The notes beneath the pieces are model-generated. The model did no database searches, was not told the origin of the DNA, and worked only from the letters and a program-made list of their open reading frames with translations. Below, piece by piece: positions 8,445-17,557 of a stretch of 64,000 nt of DNA; position 1 is the first letter of the stretch; every line of letters begins with the position of its first letter. The position numbers and the translations under genes were made by a program. Source of the DNA: Actinomycetota bacterium (GTDB lineage: Bacteria; Actinomycetota; CADDZG01; JAHWKV01); contig JAUJPC010000004.1 of NCBI GenBank assembly GCA_030447305.1, forward strand, positions 1 through 64,000, given 5' to 3'.

Positions 8445-9050
8445 GTGGCCGGCACCAAGCAGCGCCTGGTGGAGGCAGCTTTGGCCACCATCAAAGAAGA
8501 GGGGTACAGCGGCACCACGGCTCGGGCAATCGCAGGCCGGGCCGGAGTCAATCAGGCCCTCATCTACTACTACTACGGCGACATCAAGAACCTGCTGCTC
8601 GCCGCGCTCGATGAGACGAGCGCCAAGAGGATGCGGAGTTACGAGGCCCTGCTGGAGAACACGGAGACTATCCAAGACCTGGTCCAGCTCGCCGGGGACA
8701 TCTATCGCGAAGACCTGGCCGCCGGTCACGTCACCGTCCTCTCCGAGCTCATTGCCGGGAGCCTGCAACACCCCGAGCTCGGGCCGGAAGTTCTAAAACG
8801 CCTGCGCCCGTGGATCGACTTCGCGGAGCAGTCCATTTACAAGGTCACTAAGGACACCGTACTGGAGGCGCTGATTCCGGCACGGGACGTAGCGGTTGGC
8901 ATTGTGGCGTTCTACCTGGGGATCGACCTGCTCCATCAGCTCGATCCGGCCGAATCCCCGGCCGACAGGCTGTTCGACCACGCTTCCCGGCTGGCTCCGG
9001 CACTTGGAATGCTAATGGCCTTTGGGACCCTCGAGGAGGAGGAGGTATGA
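8445..9050 (+). CDS. TetR family transcriptional regulator
   Basis: The 201-residue repressor-type protein has an N-terminal TetR helix-turn-helix (LVEAALATIKEEGYSGTTARAIAGRAGVNQALIYYYYGDI), residues about 8-50. The variable ligand-binding helices follow. The start is GTG 8445 behind GGAGGAG. The stop overlaps the ATG of the SDR gene (ATGA), so the two are co-translated and the SDR enzyme is the probable target pathway. The ligand is unknown. The palindrome at 8412-8425 is its candidate operator. Confidence 0.9.
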   Translation: MAGTKQRLVEAALATIKEEGYSGTTARAIAGRAGVNQALIYYYYGDIKNLLLAALDETSAKRMRSYEALLENTETIQDLVQLAGDIYREDLAAGHVTVLSELIAGSLQHPELGPEVLKRLRPWIDFAEQSIYKVTKDTVLEALIPARDVAVGIVAFYLGIDLLHQLDPAESPADRLFDHASRLAPALGMLMAFGTLEEEEV

Positions 9051-10003
9051 GCGCGGAAAACGATGTGGTGACCGGAGCCTTCAGCTACAGCGGCAAGGCC
9101 ATTGCCGCCAGGCTGCTGGAGCAGGGCCGAACGCTTCGGACCCTCACGCAACGGCCGGCCCCTCCGGACAGTCCGATCCGGGCGTACCCATTTAGCTTCG
9201 ACAGCCCGGATGCCCTGAAGGCCACCCTTCGGGGGGCAGACACCGTCTACAACACTTACTGGGTGCGCTTCGAGCGGGGACGGGTTGAGTTCTCCGAAGC
9301 GGTCGCCAACACCATCACGCTAATCAACGCCGCCCGGGACGCAGGCGTCAGACGATTCGTCCACATCAGTATCACCAGGCCCGCGCTGGACTCGCCCCTC
9401 CCCTACTTCAGGGGCAAGGCGATCATGGAGGAGGCCCTGATGGAGTCGGGCCTTTCCTACGGGATCGTCCGCCCGACGGTAATCTTCGGGCGCGGCGACG
9501 TCTTCATCAACAACATCGCCTGGATCCTTCGGCACTTTCCCGTCTTCGCGGTTGCCGGCGACGGACGGTATCCGATCCAGCCGGTTCACGTAGACGACGT
9601 TGCGGATATCTGCGTGGAGCTTGGTGCGATGGACTCCAACGTCATCCGGGATGCAGCCGGTCCCGAGACCTTCACGTTCGAACAGTTCGTCCGGGTTATT
9701 GGGCAGGGAATCGGCCACCCCCGGCCGGTGTTCCGCGTACCCGTTCCGGTGGCCCTGGGCATGAGCCGGCTCATCGGAAGCCTTGTCGGAGACGTGGTGG
9801 TCAACCGGCAGGAGCTGGACGGGTTGATGGCGGGGTTGGTGGCTTCGAACGAGGCGCCCGAGGGGCGTATACGGTTTACCGACTGGATTGAAGAGCGCGC
9901 CGAGACCCTCGGGGCCACCTACGCCTCGGAGATCGGGCGCAACTACGAGAGGGACAACGCCAGGAGGGTCTTCATTGGCTCAACCGCTCCTGCGGACATC
10001 TAG
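9047..10003 (+). CDS. Atypical short-chain dehydrogenase (NmrA/epimerase-like)
   Basis: About 318 residues with an N-terminal Rossmann fold (VVTGAFSYSGKAIAARLLEQGR), a variant of the TGxxGxxG motif. Further landmarks are NAARDAGVRRFVHISI, a region with FRGKAIMEEALMESGLSYGIVRPT (Tyr/Lys positions replaced by the PYFRGK arrangement) and HVDDVADI. These fit complex-I-assembly-like or NmrA-like atypical SDRs that bind NAD(P) without always being catalytic. It is coupled to the TetR gene by a 4-nt overlap. Substrate is not predictable. Confidence 0.8.
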   Translation: MSAENDVVTGAFSYSGKAIAARLLEQGRTLRTLTQRPAPPDSPIRAYPFSFDSPDALKATLRGADTVYNTYWVRFERGRVEFSEAVANTITLINAARDAGVRRFVHISITRPALDSPLPYFRGKAIMEEALMESGLSYGIVRPTVIFGRGDVFINNIAWILRHFPVFAVAGDGRYPIQPVHVDDVADICVELGAMDSNVIRDAAGPETFTFEQFVRVIGQGIGHPRPVFRVPVPVALGMSRLIGSLVGDVVVNRQELDGLMAGLVASNEAPEGRIRFTDWIEERAETLGATYASEIGRNYERDNARRVFIGSTAPADI

Positions 10004-10098
10004 CCGAGAATCACCCTAATGGGCGTTTGAACCGGCCTCAAAACAACCCAATCCCGGGCGATGAACGGCCCGTTACGGGACCCACGGGTTGACGCTGC

Positions 10099-10104
10099 AA
10101 TAAT
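10099..10104 (+). promoter_or_regulatory. -10 box placed for leaderless transcription of the CAP-domain gene
   Basis: AATAAT ends exactly 6 nt before the ATG at 10111. Transcription would then start on the A of the start codon. There is no Shine-Dalgarno in the 6 nt between. No clear -35 is visible 16-18 bp upstream; a TTGACG at 10089-10094 is too close to serve. The rest of the 107-bp gap after the SDR gene shows nothing clear. Confidence 0.45.
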
Positions 10105-10110
10105 GGCCCC

Positions 10111-11208
10111 ATGATTCACGCCCGAAGCGGCGGACTTCCGTGGCGAACCGAAGTCTGCCGGCATGCCCTTCTGCGCCTGGCAGCCTGCCTGGCCGGAATA
10201 CTTATGACCCTAGGCCTGCTGCCTTCCGTCGCATCGGCGGCAGTCTCGAATGCGTCCCTCAACAACCAGAAGATTCTCCAGTTCATGAACGCAGAGCGGG
10301 CGGCACGGGGCTTGAGCCCTCTCTCCCGTGACTCACGGCTCGACTCCCTGGCCCAATCCTGGGCCAACAAGATGGCTGCCAATCGGACCATGTACCACCC
10401 CAGCCAGCCACAGGCGATGGCATCGGCCGGTTACCGATCGGGGGCGCAGAACCTCGCCTGGCACGACGCCACGCTAACTGCCTCCTGGGCCCACAACTTC
10501 TGGATGAACAGCGCCCCCCACCGCAAGAACATCCTGGATCCGGCGTTTACTCACACCGGTATCGCCATAGCGTGCAACCCTTCGGGCGGCCAATACCCCT
10601 ATGTCTTTGCAACCGTCGAGTTCGGCGGCAGCTCTGCGCCCTTGACCTCCACCCCCCCGGCGTCACCCCATGTCGCCGGGGGGGAATCGGTAGCCGGCGC
10701 CGGCTGCGATGGATCCCGCGACGCGGCTCCCGAGCCGCCTCCTCCCGCCGCGCCGCCTCCTCCCGCGCCTCCGGCTCCTGCGGCCGCGCCGCCTGGCCTG
10801 GCCAAGGCGTCACCAAAGGGCTCGACTTCACCCGTAGCGCCCACCGGCAGCAAGAAAGCCTCTGCGGCACCATCTAGAAAGCCGTCGGCAACGGAAAAGC
10901 CGTCGGCAACGGGAAAGCAGGCACCGCCGGGAAAGCCGCTTCCCGTGCCCGGGCAATCGGTGGCCGCCGCCCTTAACACAGCAGCGGGAACTCCAACGCC
11001 GGTTCCGATGGATTCCGAGGGGAGGCCGGACCGCCGGCAACAGCCCCAGCTCGACCGGCTGGCAACCGCCAGCGCGGACCGTACAGAAGAAAACTCAACA
11101 GGGGCCCTGGTGGCTCTGCCGGCGGGAGTCTTGGGGATGTTCCTGCTGACTCGGATGCGCTCGAGGCGGCGTAGAGTGCCGCCGAAGCACGCAATTACCC
11201 GCCGCTAG
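10111..11208 (+). CDS. Secreted, membrane-anchored CAP/SCP-domain protein
   Basis: The 365-residue exported protein has a signal sequence near residues 18-44 (LAACLAGILMTLGLLPSVASAA). A CAP (SCP/PR-1) domain runs over about 50-180 with FMNAERAARGLSPLSRDSRLDSLAQSWANKMA, AQNLAW, WMNSAPHRKNILDPAFTHTGIAIA and YVFATVEFG. A long Pro/Ala/Ser/Lys linker with repeated KPSAT units (205-330) follows, then a C-terminal membrane helix (GALVALPAGVLGMFLLT) and an Arg-rich tail. This resembles a wall-spanning anchored protein without an LPxTG motif. Function is unknown. The start is probably leaderless. Confidence 0.85.
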   Translation: MIHARSGGLPWRTEVCRHALLRLAACLAGILMTLGLLPSVASAAVSNASLNNQKILQFMNAERAARGLSPLSRDSRLDSLAQSWANKMAANRTMYHPSQPQAMASAGYRSGAQNLAWHDATLTASWAHNFWMNSAPHRKNILDPAFTHTGIAIACNPSGGQYPYVFATVEFGGSSAPLTSTPPASPHVAGGESVAGAGCDGSRDAAPEPPPPAAPPPPAPPAPAAAPPGLAKASPKGSTSPVAPTGSKKASAAPSRKPSATEKPSATGKQAPPGKPLPVPGQSVAAALNTAAGTPTPVPMDSEGRPDRRQQPQLDRLATASADRTEENSTGALVALPAGVLGMFLLTRMRSRRRRVPPKHAITRR

Positions 11209-11266
11209 CGAGCACACCCGCGGAACGCATGGACAAAAGGCGTGACGGGTGATCCCAGTCGGCACC

Positions 11267-12682
11267 CTAACGACCGGGCCGGGCGCTCTGCAGCCAGCTA
11301 CGCTGCTCCCCGAGAATTTCCTCCAGGCGAGCACGCTGCGCCTCTACCTGCTCGGGAGCGGTTCCGCCGTGGGAGGCCCGTGAGGCGACGCTCCGCCGGG
11401 CGTCCAGGAGCTCCAGCATGCCGAGGCTCAGGTTCGGGTGTGCCTCCTGCAGCTCGCCGGCCGTCAGGTCGGCGAGGTCTTTGTCACGAGCGGCGGCCAT
11501 CGCGACCAGCTTGCCCACCGCTTGGTGCGCGTGGCGGAACGGCACCCCGTCTTTGACCAGGGCCTCGGCCAGATCGGTTGCCCCGGAGGCTCGTTCCCGC
11601 GCGGCCGCCTCGAGCCGCTCCACATTGAAGGCCAGGGTCTCAACCGTACCGGCGAGCGCCGCCAGGCACAGGCGGACCGAGTCGGCTGCGTCGAACACAG
11701 GCTCCTTGTCCTCCTGGAGATCACGGTTGTACGCCATCGGCAGACCCTTGACGACTCCAAGCAGATGGACCAGGTCGCCGATCACCCGCGCCGACTTGCC
11801 CCTCACCAGCTCGGCGACGTCCGGATTCTTCTTCTGGGGCATGATGCTGGACCCGGTAGAGAAGGCGTCGTCCAGTTGCACAAAACCGAACTCGGAGCTG
11901 GTCCACAGGACGAACTCCTCGCCGAGCCGGGACAGCTGAACTGCCAGGATCGCCGCTGCCGACAAGAACTCCAGGGCAAAATCCCGTGAGCCGACGGCGT
12001 CGGCGGAGTTGTCGAAGACCCCCCGGAATCCAAGGTCCGATGCAGTTTGCACCGGGTCCAATGGAAGGGTGGTACCGGCAAAGGCCGCGGCCCCCAGCCC
12101 CGAGACGTCGGCCCGGCGGTAAGCCCCCCTCAAGCGGTCGAAATCCCGCGCCAGGGCGAAGGCGTGAGCAAGCAGGTGGTGGGCGAGCAAGATCGGCTGA
12201 GCCCGCTGAAGATGCGTGTAGCCCGGCGCCAACGTGTCGGGGTGGGCTGAAGCCTGTCCCAGGAGCGCCTCCTGCAGCGAATGGACCCCTTCGGCGATTT
12301 CCGGAATGACATCCTTGAGCCACAGGCGCAAGTCCGTGACCACCAGGTCGTTGCGGGACCGCCCGGCGTGGATTCGGGCTCCCAGGTCCCCCAACTCGTC
12401 GATCAGAAACCTCTCCACCGCCGAGTGGATGTCCTCGTCGGACGGATCGAACCGGAACGAGCCGCCGGAGAACGCCTCAACAGCCCTGTCCAGCGCCTGG
12501 CTAAGCTCCACCTCCTCAACCTCCGAGATCAGGCCGGCCCGGCGGAGGTTACCGGCATGCGCGCGGGTGGCCGCTATGTCGTGCGGCCACAGGCGCTGAT
12601 CGAACTGAATCGAGCGGGACAGCTCGGCCAGGGCCTCGGAGGGTGCCTTCGAGAACCGCCCCTTCCAGAGCGGCGCGGTCAT
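11267..12682 (-). CDS. argH: Argininosuccinate lyase
   Basis: Last step of arginine synthesis: argininosuccinate to arginine and fumarate. The fumarase-superfamily signature GSSIMPQKKNPD is intact, as are AGRSRNDLVVTD and TPGYTHLQRAQP-like LAPGYTHLQRAQP. The start is ATG 12682 (MTAPLWKGRF), overlapping the argG stop by 4 nt; longer frames upstream are argG shadow. The 471-residue length is normal. It is the distal gene of argCJBDFRGH. Confidence 0.97.
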   Translation of the reverse strand: MTAPLWKGRFSKAPSEALAELSRSIQFDQRLWPHDIAATRAHAGNLRRAGLISEVEEVELSQALDRAVEAFSGGSFRFDPSDEDIHSAVERFLIDELGDLGARIHAGRSRNDLVVTDLRLWLKDVIPEIAEGVHSLQEALLGQASAHPDTLAPGYTHLQRAQPILLAHHLLAHAFALARDFDRLRGAYRRADVSGLGAAAFAGTTLPLDPVQTASDLGFRGVFDNSADAVGSRDFALEFLSAAAILAVQLSRLGEEFVLWTSSEFGFVQLDDAFSTGSSIMPQKKNPDVAELVRGKSARVIGDLVHLLGVVKGLPMAYNRDLQEDKEPVFDAADSVRLCLAALAGTVETLAFNVERLEAAARERASGATDLAEALVKDGVPFRHAHQAVGKLVAMAAARDKDLADLTAGELQEAHPNLSLGMLELLDARRSVASRASHGGTAPEQVEAQRARLEEILGEQRSWLQSARPGR

Positions 12683-13941
12683 TCCTTGTCCGGCTCCTCC
12701 CAGCCGGTGATCCCCTCCCAGGACCCTGCACCGGGAGGTGAGCCGGCATCGGCGCGCCTTGTGCGGGCCCAGGTCTTCAGCGGCAGGCCCCATAGCTTTA
12801 CGAAGCCTTCAGCCGCCTTGTGGTCGAAAGCATCGCCCCGGTCGTAGGTGGCCAGCGCCGTCTCGTACAACGACGCCGGAGACGACCTTCCGACCACCCG
12901 CACGTTCCCGGAGTCCAGCTTCATCCTCACAACACCGTTCACGTGGGTAGCAGTGGTCCGGATGAAGGCATCCAGGGCCTCACGAAGCGGCGAGAACCAC
13001 AACCCCTCGTAGGCCAGGTTCGCGTACGTCCGCTCGAGCCCCCTCTTGGTTCGTAGGACTGCCCTGTCAAGGGTGAGATGCTCAAGCTCGGCGTGGGCGG
13101 CGATGAGGGTGAGTGCGGCCGGCGCCTCATAGACCTCGCGGGACTTGATGCCGACCACACGGTCTTCGATCATGTCGATGCGTCCGAAGCCGTAGCTTCC
13201 CGCCAGCTTGTCGACCTTTCCAACCAGCTCCACAAACTCCATCGGCACGCCGTCCAGAGCGACCGGGAGACCGTGCCGGAACTCGATCTGTAGGTAAGTC
13301 GGTCCGGCGGGAGGCTTCGATGCTGGGGCGGTTCTCTCCCAGACGTCATCCGGAGGCTCTACAAAGGGATCCTCGAGGACGCCGCACTCTATGGCCCGGC
13401 CCCATAGGTTCTCGTCAATCGAGTAGGGAGCGGCCGGCCCCACCGGGATCGGCAGGTTGTGCTGCAGCCCGTACCCGACGGCCTGGTCCCTGGTCATGCC
13501 CCAGCCGCGACACGGGGCAAGCACCTCCAGGTCCGGCGATAGGGCTGCGAGTGAGACTTCGAAACGCACCTGGTCGTTGCCCTTGCCGGTGCAGCCGTGC
13601 GCAACGTACCGGGCACCGTAGTGGTGGGCCGCGTCGGCCAGGTGCCGGCAGATCAACGGACGGGAAAGCGCAGAGACCAGCGGGTAGCGGTCCTGGTAGA
13701 GCGCGTTGGCGTGGAGGGCGCGGGTCACGTACTCGTTGGCGAACTCCTTCCGCGCATCGACCACCTGCGCATCCAGGGCACCCGATTCCACCGCTCGTTT
13801 GCACAGGACCTCGGTATCACCACCCTGGCCCACGTCGATCAGCAGGGCCACGACATCCAGGTCCTGGGTCTGCTTGAGCCACCTCACCGCAACGGTGGTG
13901 TCAAGCCCACCCGAATAGGCGAGAACGACTCTTTCACTCAT
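12679..13941 (-). CDS. argG: Argininosuccinate synthase
   Basis: ATP-dependent condensation of citrulline and aspartate. The N-terminal pyrophosphatase-type P-loop is VVLAYSGGLDTTVAVRW. Further blocks include YVAHGCTGKGNDQVRFE and SIDENLWGRAIE. I start at ATG 13941 (MSERVVLAYSGG) behind an A/G-rich GAGAGGAAAACAG; upstream in-frame residues are not family sequence. It begins 13 nt after the argR stop, the only gap in the operon, and its own stop overlaps argH. Length is 420 residues. Confidence 0.97.
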   Translation of the reverse strand: MSERVVLAYSGGLDTTVAVRWLKQTQDLDVVALLIDVGQGGDTEVLCKRAVESGALDAQVVDARKEFANEYVTRALHANALYQDRYPLVSALSRPLICRHLADAAHHYGARYVAHGCTGKGNDQVRFEVSLAALSPDLEVLAPCRGWGMTRDQAVGYGLQHNLPIPVGPAAPYSIDENLWGRAIECGVLEDPFVEPPDDVWERTAPASKPPAGPTYLQIEFRHGLPVALDGVPMEFVELVGKVDKLAGSYGFGRIDMIEDRVVGIKSREVYEAPAALTLIAAHAELEHLTLDRAVLRTKRGLERTYANLAYEGLWFSPLREALDAFIRTTATHVNGVVRMKLDSGNVRVVGRSSPASLYETALATYDRGDAFDHKAAEGFVKLWGLPLKTWARTRRADAGSPPGAGSWEGITGWEEPDKE

Positions 13942-13954
13942 CTGTTTTCCTCTC

Positions 13955-14470
13955 TTAACGATCGTAGTTGCCTGCTTGGCGTGCTGCCTGTTCTTCACCT
14001 CCGAGCTCTGCACCCGGAAGGGACTCCACCATCGCCCGGAGCCTGCGCTCCACCTTCCGGGCCATCACTCCCTGCTTGCACACCACCAGAATGGTGTCGT
14101 CGCCCGCCACCGTGCCGGCCACTCCTTCGATGCCCAGCCGGTCCATCGCTCCTCCCACCATTCCGGCGTGCCCAGGCGGCGTTCTCACGACCACCAGGTT
14201 CCCGGTGGACTCCAGCCCCAGGACCGACTCGCTAAACATCCGGCTCACCGCGTCGCCGGCCGGAACGGAAACCGACTCGGAGGGGAGGGAGTAGACCACT
14301 TTGCCCTCCCGCCGAACCTTGACCGCCCCGAGCTCGTCCAGATCTCTCGAAACCGTGGCCTGGGTCACCGGAAAACCGGATCCTCGAAGCACTTTCACCA
14401 GCTCGGTTTGGCTGGTGATCGGCATCTGGCGGATGAGTCCGACGATCCTGCGCTGCCTGCCTGCCTTCAT
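13955..14470 (-). CDS. argR: Arginine repressor ArgR
   Basis: Arginine-responsive hexameric repressor/activator of 171 residues. The N-terminal winged helix has TSQTELVKVLRGSGFPVTQATVSRDLDELGAVKV. The C-terminal oligomerisation and arginine-binding domain has VVVRTPPGHAGMVGGAMDR and VAGTVAGDDTILVVC with the conserved Gly-Asp-Asp. The start ATG overlaps the argF stop by 4 nt. Its place inside the operon is typical of actinobacteria. The palindromes at 19784-19816 are its likely targets, giving autoregulation. Confidence 0.96.
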   Translation of the reverse strand: MKAGRQRRIVGLIRQMPITSQTELVKVLRGSGFPVTQATVSRDLDELGAVKVRREGKVVYSLPSESVSVPAGDAVSRMFSESVLGLESTGNLVVVRTPPGHAGMVGGAMDRLGIEGVAGTVAGDDTILVVCKQGVMARKVERRLRAMVESLPGAELGGEEQAARQAGNYDR

Positions 14471-15468
14471 CGCACCCGGCGACCGTCCTTGTCCTTCTCC
14501 TTTTGCGTTTTGTTGTTGGAGCTTGCCGGCGGCCGGGGCCCCCCGAGGTCCTGCGTCACCAGCCACTCCAGAAGCGCTTTTTGGGCGGGTAGCCGGTTGG
14601 CCGCCTGTTCCCAGATCACCGACCTGGGTCCGTCCATGACGTCGGACGCAATCTCCTCGTCACGGTGCGCGGGAAGGCAGTGCATGACGACCGCATCGGG
14701 CGAGGCGCCGGCCAGCAGCTGCGAGCTCAGCCGGTAGTCCTGGAAGACCCGTCGCCTCATCTGCTGCTCCTCTTCTTGACCCATGCTGACCCAGACGTCG
14801 GTATAGAGCACCTGGGCTCCCTTTGTCGCCTTGGCGGGGTCGTTCATGACCCGGATCCGGCAGCCGGTCTCCACCCCTATGGCGGCCGCCCGCTCGACAA
14901 TGGGCTCTATGGGCTCGAACCCCTTGGGACAGGCGGCGATGATCTTGCCGATGCCCGCCTTGGCGCCGGCGAGCAGCAGCGAGTGGCAGACGTTGTTCCC
15001 GTCACCCAGGTAAGCGACGGTCACGTTGGAGGGATCGGAGAAGTTCTCCATGATCGTCATGACGTCCGCCAGGGCCTGGCACGGATGCTCGAGGTCCGAC
15101 AGGGCATTCACCACGGGGATGGTGGAGGTCTCGGCAAGGGCATCGAGCCGCTCCTGGCCGAATGTCCTCAGGACAATGGCCGCCAGGTAGCCCGACAGGA
15201 CCTTGGCCGTGTCCTCCAGGGTCTCGCCCCGGTCGAGCTGCAGCTCCTCGGCTCGAAGGGCTATGGGATGGCCGCCCAACTCGAACACCGCAGCCTCGAA
15301 AGCGATGCGGGTGCGTGTCGACGGCTTCTCGAAGATGAGTCCAACCGAGCAGCCCTCCAGGACCCGGGACCCTACCCCCGGAGCCGTCTGCTTCATCTCG
15401 ATGGCCCGGTCGATCAGGACCGCCTGCTCGGCCGGCGAGAGATCGTCCGACGAAAGGAAGTGCCTCAT
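14467..15468 (-). CDS. argF: Ornithine carbamoyltransferase
   Basis: Makes citrulline from ornithine and carbamoyl phosphate. It shows the carbamoyl-phosphate motif FEKPSTRTRIAFE, HPCQALAD, and the ornithine-binding HCLPAHRDEEI. Length 333 is slightly long because of a charged C-terminal tail after LVTQDLGGPRPP. It overlaps argD and argR by 4 nt on each side. Carbamoyl phosphate would come from carAB at 48379-52986 in this window. Confidence 0.97.
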   Translation of the reverse strand: MRHFLSSDDLSPAEQAVLIDRAIEMKQTAPGVGSRVLEGCSVGLIFEKPSTRTRIAFEAAVFELGGHPIALRAEELQLDRGETLEDTAKVLSGYLAAIVLRTFGQERLDALAETSTIPVVNALSDLEHPCQALADVMTIMENFSDPSNVTVAYLGDGNNVCHSLLLAGAKAGIGKIIAACPKGFEPIEPIVERAAAIGVETGCRIRVMNDPAKATKGAQVLYTDVWVSMGQEEEQQMRRRVFQDYRLSSQLLAGASPDAVVMHCLPAHRDEEIASDVMDGPRSVIWEQAANRLPAQKALLEWLVTQDLGGPRPPASSNNKTQKEKDKDGRRVR

Positions 15469-16679
15469 GCCGGCAGAACCTGCGGCACCCTCGCGAGCAC
15501 TCCATCGAGGATTTCTATGGCCTCGTCACAGTCGGCCTTGGTCAGGATAAGCGGCGGGCACATCCGGATGGCCGAGGGCGACACGTCGTTGACCAAAAGA
15601 CCCTTCTTCAGGCAGGCCAGGACCACGTCGCGAGCGCAGTCGACGTCGAACTGCAGAGCCAGCAGCAGGCCCCGGCCACGCACATTCGAAGCCCCCTGGT
15701 GCCGGTGGGTCATTTCTTCCAGCCTCTGCTTCAGATAAGCGCCCACACTGCGCGCGTTATCCACCAGCCCGTCCTGTTCGATGGTGTCAATCACCGCCAG
15801 CGCAGCCGCGCATACCACCGGTCCTCCACCGATGGTGGTGGCATGGTCGCCCAGCTGAAAAGCCTCCGCCCACTCCCCCCGGGCCACGCAAGCCCCGACC
15901 GGAAGGCCGTTGCCCAGCGCTTTGGCCAGCGTGATCACATCCGGGACAGCTCGGGAGTGCTGATAACCGAACCACTTCCCGGTCCGCCCGAGCCCCGTCT
16001 GTACCTCGTCGATGATCAGTGCCAGGTCGTGCTCGTCGCAGATGCGGCGGACATGCTCAAGGTAGCCGTCGGTGGGCACCATCACCCCGGCCTCCCCCTG
16101 GATCGGCTCCAGAAGGACCGAGGACTCGGCGCCGGTTACCGCGTCCTCGAGCGCGCGGAGATGGTCATACTCGACGTGGGTGAAACCCAACGGAAGCGGG
16201 TGGAACGGGTTCCACTTCGCCGGCTGGCCGGTGGCCGCCAGGGTTTGAAGAGTTCGCCCATGAAATGCTCCCCAAGCCGCGATGGTTCCGTACCGGTTGC
16301 TGCCGAACTTGTCCCCAGCCCAGCGCCGGACCAGCTTCAGGGCACACTCGTTGGCCTCGGCCCCCGAGTTTGCGAAAAAGACCCGTCCGTCGCCCCACCC
16401 GAGCAGCCCGCACAACCGGTCGGCCAGCCGGGCCATCGGTCCGGTGTAGTACAGATTGGAGGTGTGGACCAGCGTGCCGGCCTGCTCGGCAATTGCGGAG
16501 GTCACCGCCGGGTGGGCGTGGCCCAGGGCATTCACCGCCACCCCGGCGACAAAATCCAGGTAGTCCTTACCGGCGTCGTCGTAGAGTCGAACGCCCTCGC
16601 CCCGGACGAAGGTCACGGGCAGGCGCCGGTAGGTGGGCATGGTGCGGGTGTCGGCCAGCGCCTGGATATCGGAGCTCAT
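15465..16679 (-). CDS. argD: Acetylornithine aminotransferase
   Basis: Class III PLP transaminase of 404 residues converting N-acetylglutamate semialdehyde to N-acetylornithine. Marks are FFANSGAEANECALKL, LIIDEVQTGLGRTGKWFGY, and the PLP lysine in TLAKALGNGLPVGAC. It sits between argB and argF with 4-nt overlaps on both sides. Position in the operon separates it from the related GABA or ornithine transaminases. Confidence 0.96.
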   Translation of the reverse strand: MSSDIQALADTRTMPTYRRLPVTFVRGEGVRLYDDAGKDYLDFVAGVAVNALGHAHPAVTSAIAEQAGTLVHTSNLYYTGPMARLADRLCGLLGWGDGRVFFANSGAEANECALKLVRRWAGDKFGSNRYGTIAAWGAFHGRTLQTLAATGQPAKWNPFHPLPLGFTHVEYDHLRALEDAVTGAESSVLLEPIQGEAGVMVPTDGYLEHVRRICDEHDLALIIDEVQTGLGRTGKWFGYQHSRAVPDVITLAKALGNGLPVGACVARGEWAEAFQLGDHATTIGGGPVVCAAALAVIDTIEQDGLVDNARSVGAYLKQRLEEMTHRHQGASNVRGRGLLLALQFDVDCARDVVLACLKKGLLVNDVSPSAIRMCPPLILTKADCDEAIEILDGVLARVPQVLPA

Positions 16680-17557
16680 GGCAGCACCATTGTGCCCGAT
16701 CCTTCATCGGTGAAGATCTCCACCAGTAGGCAGTGGGGCTGCCTTCCGTCGAGGATGTGAGCCTGGGGCACCCCCGACTCGAGGGCGTTCACCACACCCG
16801 AGATCTTCGGGATCATTCCCTTCGAAAGGTGCCGTCCGTCGAGCATGGCTCGCAACTGGGCGACCGTGGTCTCCGGGATGAGGCTGGACTCGTCACCGAA
16901 GTCCCTGTACAGCCCTTCGATATTCGTCAGGAAGACGATCTTTTGTGCCTGCATCCTGACCGCGATCGCGGCCGCGGCAAGGTCGGCGTTGATGTTGTGG
17001 GTGGCTCCCTCGGGCCCGCACCCCACCGGCGCAATGACGGGTATGCAGTCCTTGAGAAGCACCCGGTACAGCTGCCTGGGGTCGACCCCGACCACCTCGC
17101 CGACCAGCCCCAGATCCTCACCGCCGGGCCCGAGGAGCGTGCGGGTCTGTAGAAGGCCGTCTTCGTCGCCGGCCAAGGGGACGGCGTTGCCGCCGTTGCA
17201 GTCAATGGCCCAGGTGATGGCTTCATTCACGCCCATCATCGCCTTACGGACCACCGACACGGTTTGGTCGTCGGTGACCCGGTAGCCGCCGATGAAGCGG
17301 GGCTCCAGGCCGAGCTCCCGCATGGCCTGGCTTATCTGGTTGCCGCCCCCGTGAACCAGTATTGGGCGCATTCCGACGTACTTCAGGAGCGTCAGATCCG
17401 TCGCAAAACCTTTGAGAGTTTCGGGGTTGTCGGCGATCTCGCCTCCCACCTTGATTACCACCGTCTTGCTGGTCCACCTCTGGATGTACGGCAGCGCCTC
17501 CACCAGCACAGCGGACTTGCGCTGAGCCTCGGACCAGGTCCTGGTACCGGGACTCAC
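16676..17557 (-). CDS. argB: Acetylglutamate kinase
   Basis: Phosphorylates N-acetylglutamate; amino-acid-kinase fold, 293 residues. Motifs are TVVIKVGGEIADNPE, ILVHGGGNQISQAM (substrate loop), NINADLAAAAIAVRMQAQKIVFLTNIEGL and the ATP-site lysine in SKGMIPKISG. An N-terminal extension before VVIKVGG contains WTSKT, as in arginine-inhibited, hexameric forms, so feedback control by arginine is likely. Its TGA overlaps argD and its ATG overlaps argJ. Confidence 0.96.
   Translation of the reverse strand: MSPGTRTWSEAQRKSAVLVEALPYIQRWTSKTVVIKVGGEIADNPETLKGFATDLTLLKYVGMRPILVHGGGNQISQAMRELGLEPRFIGGYRVTDDQTVSVVRKAMMGVNEAITWAIDCNGGNAVPLAGDEDGLLQTRTLLGPGGEDLGLVGEVVGVDPRQLYRVLLKDCIPVIAPVGCGPEGATHNINADLAAAAIAVRMQAQKIVFLTNIEGLYRDFGDESSLIPETTVAQLRAMLDGRHLSKGMIPKISGVVNALESGVPQAHILDGRQPHCLLVEIFTDEGSGTMVLP

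Noticed and set aside
15699-16760. 353-codon plus-strand frame over argD/argB
   Set aside because: It is antisense to two well-supported enzymes and its translation has no recognisable domain.
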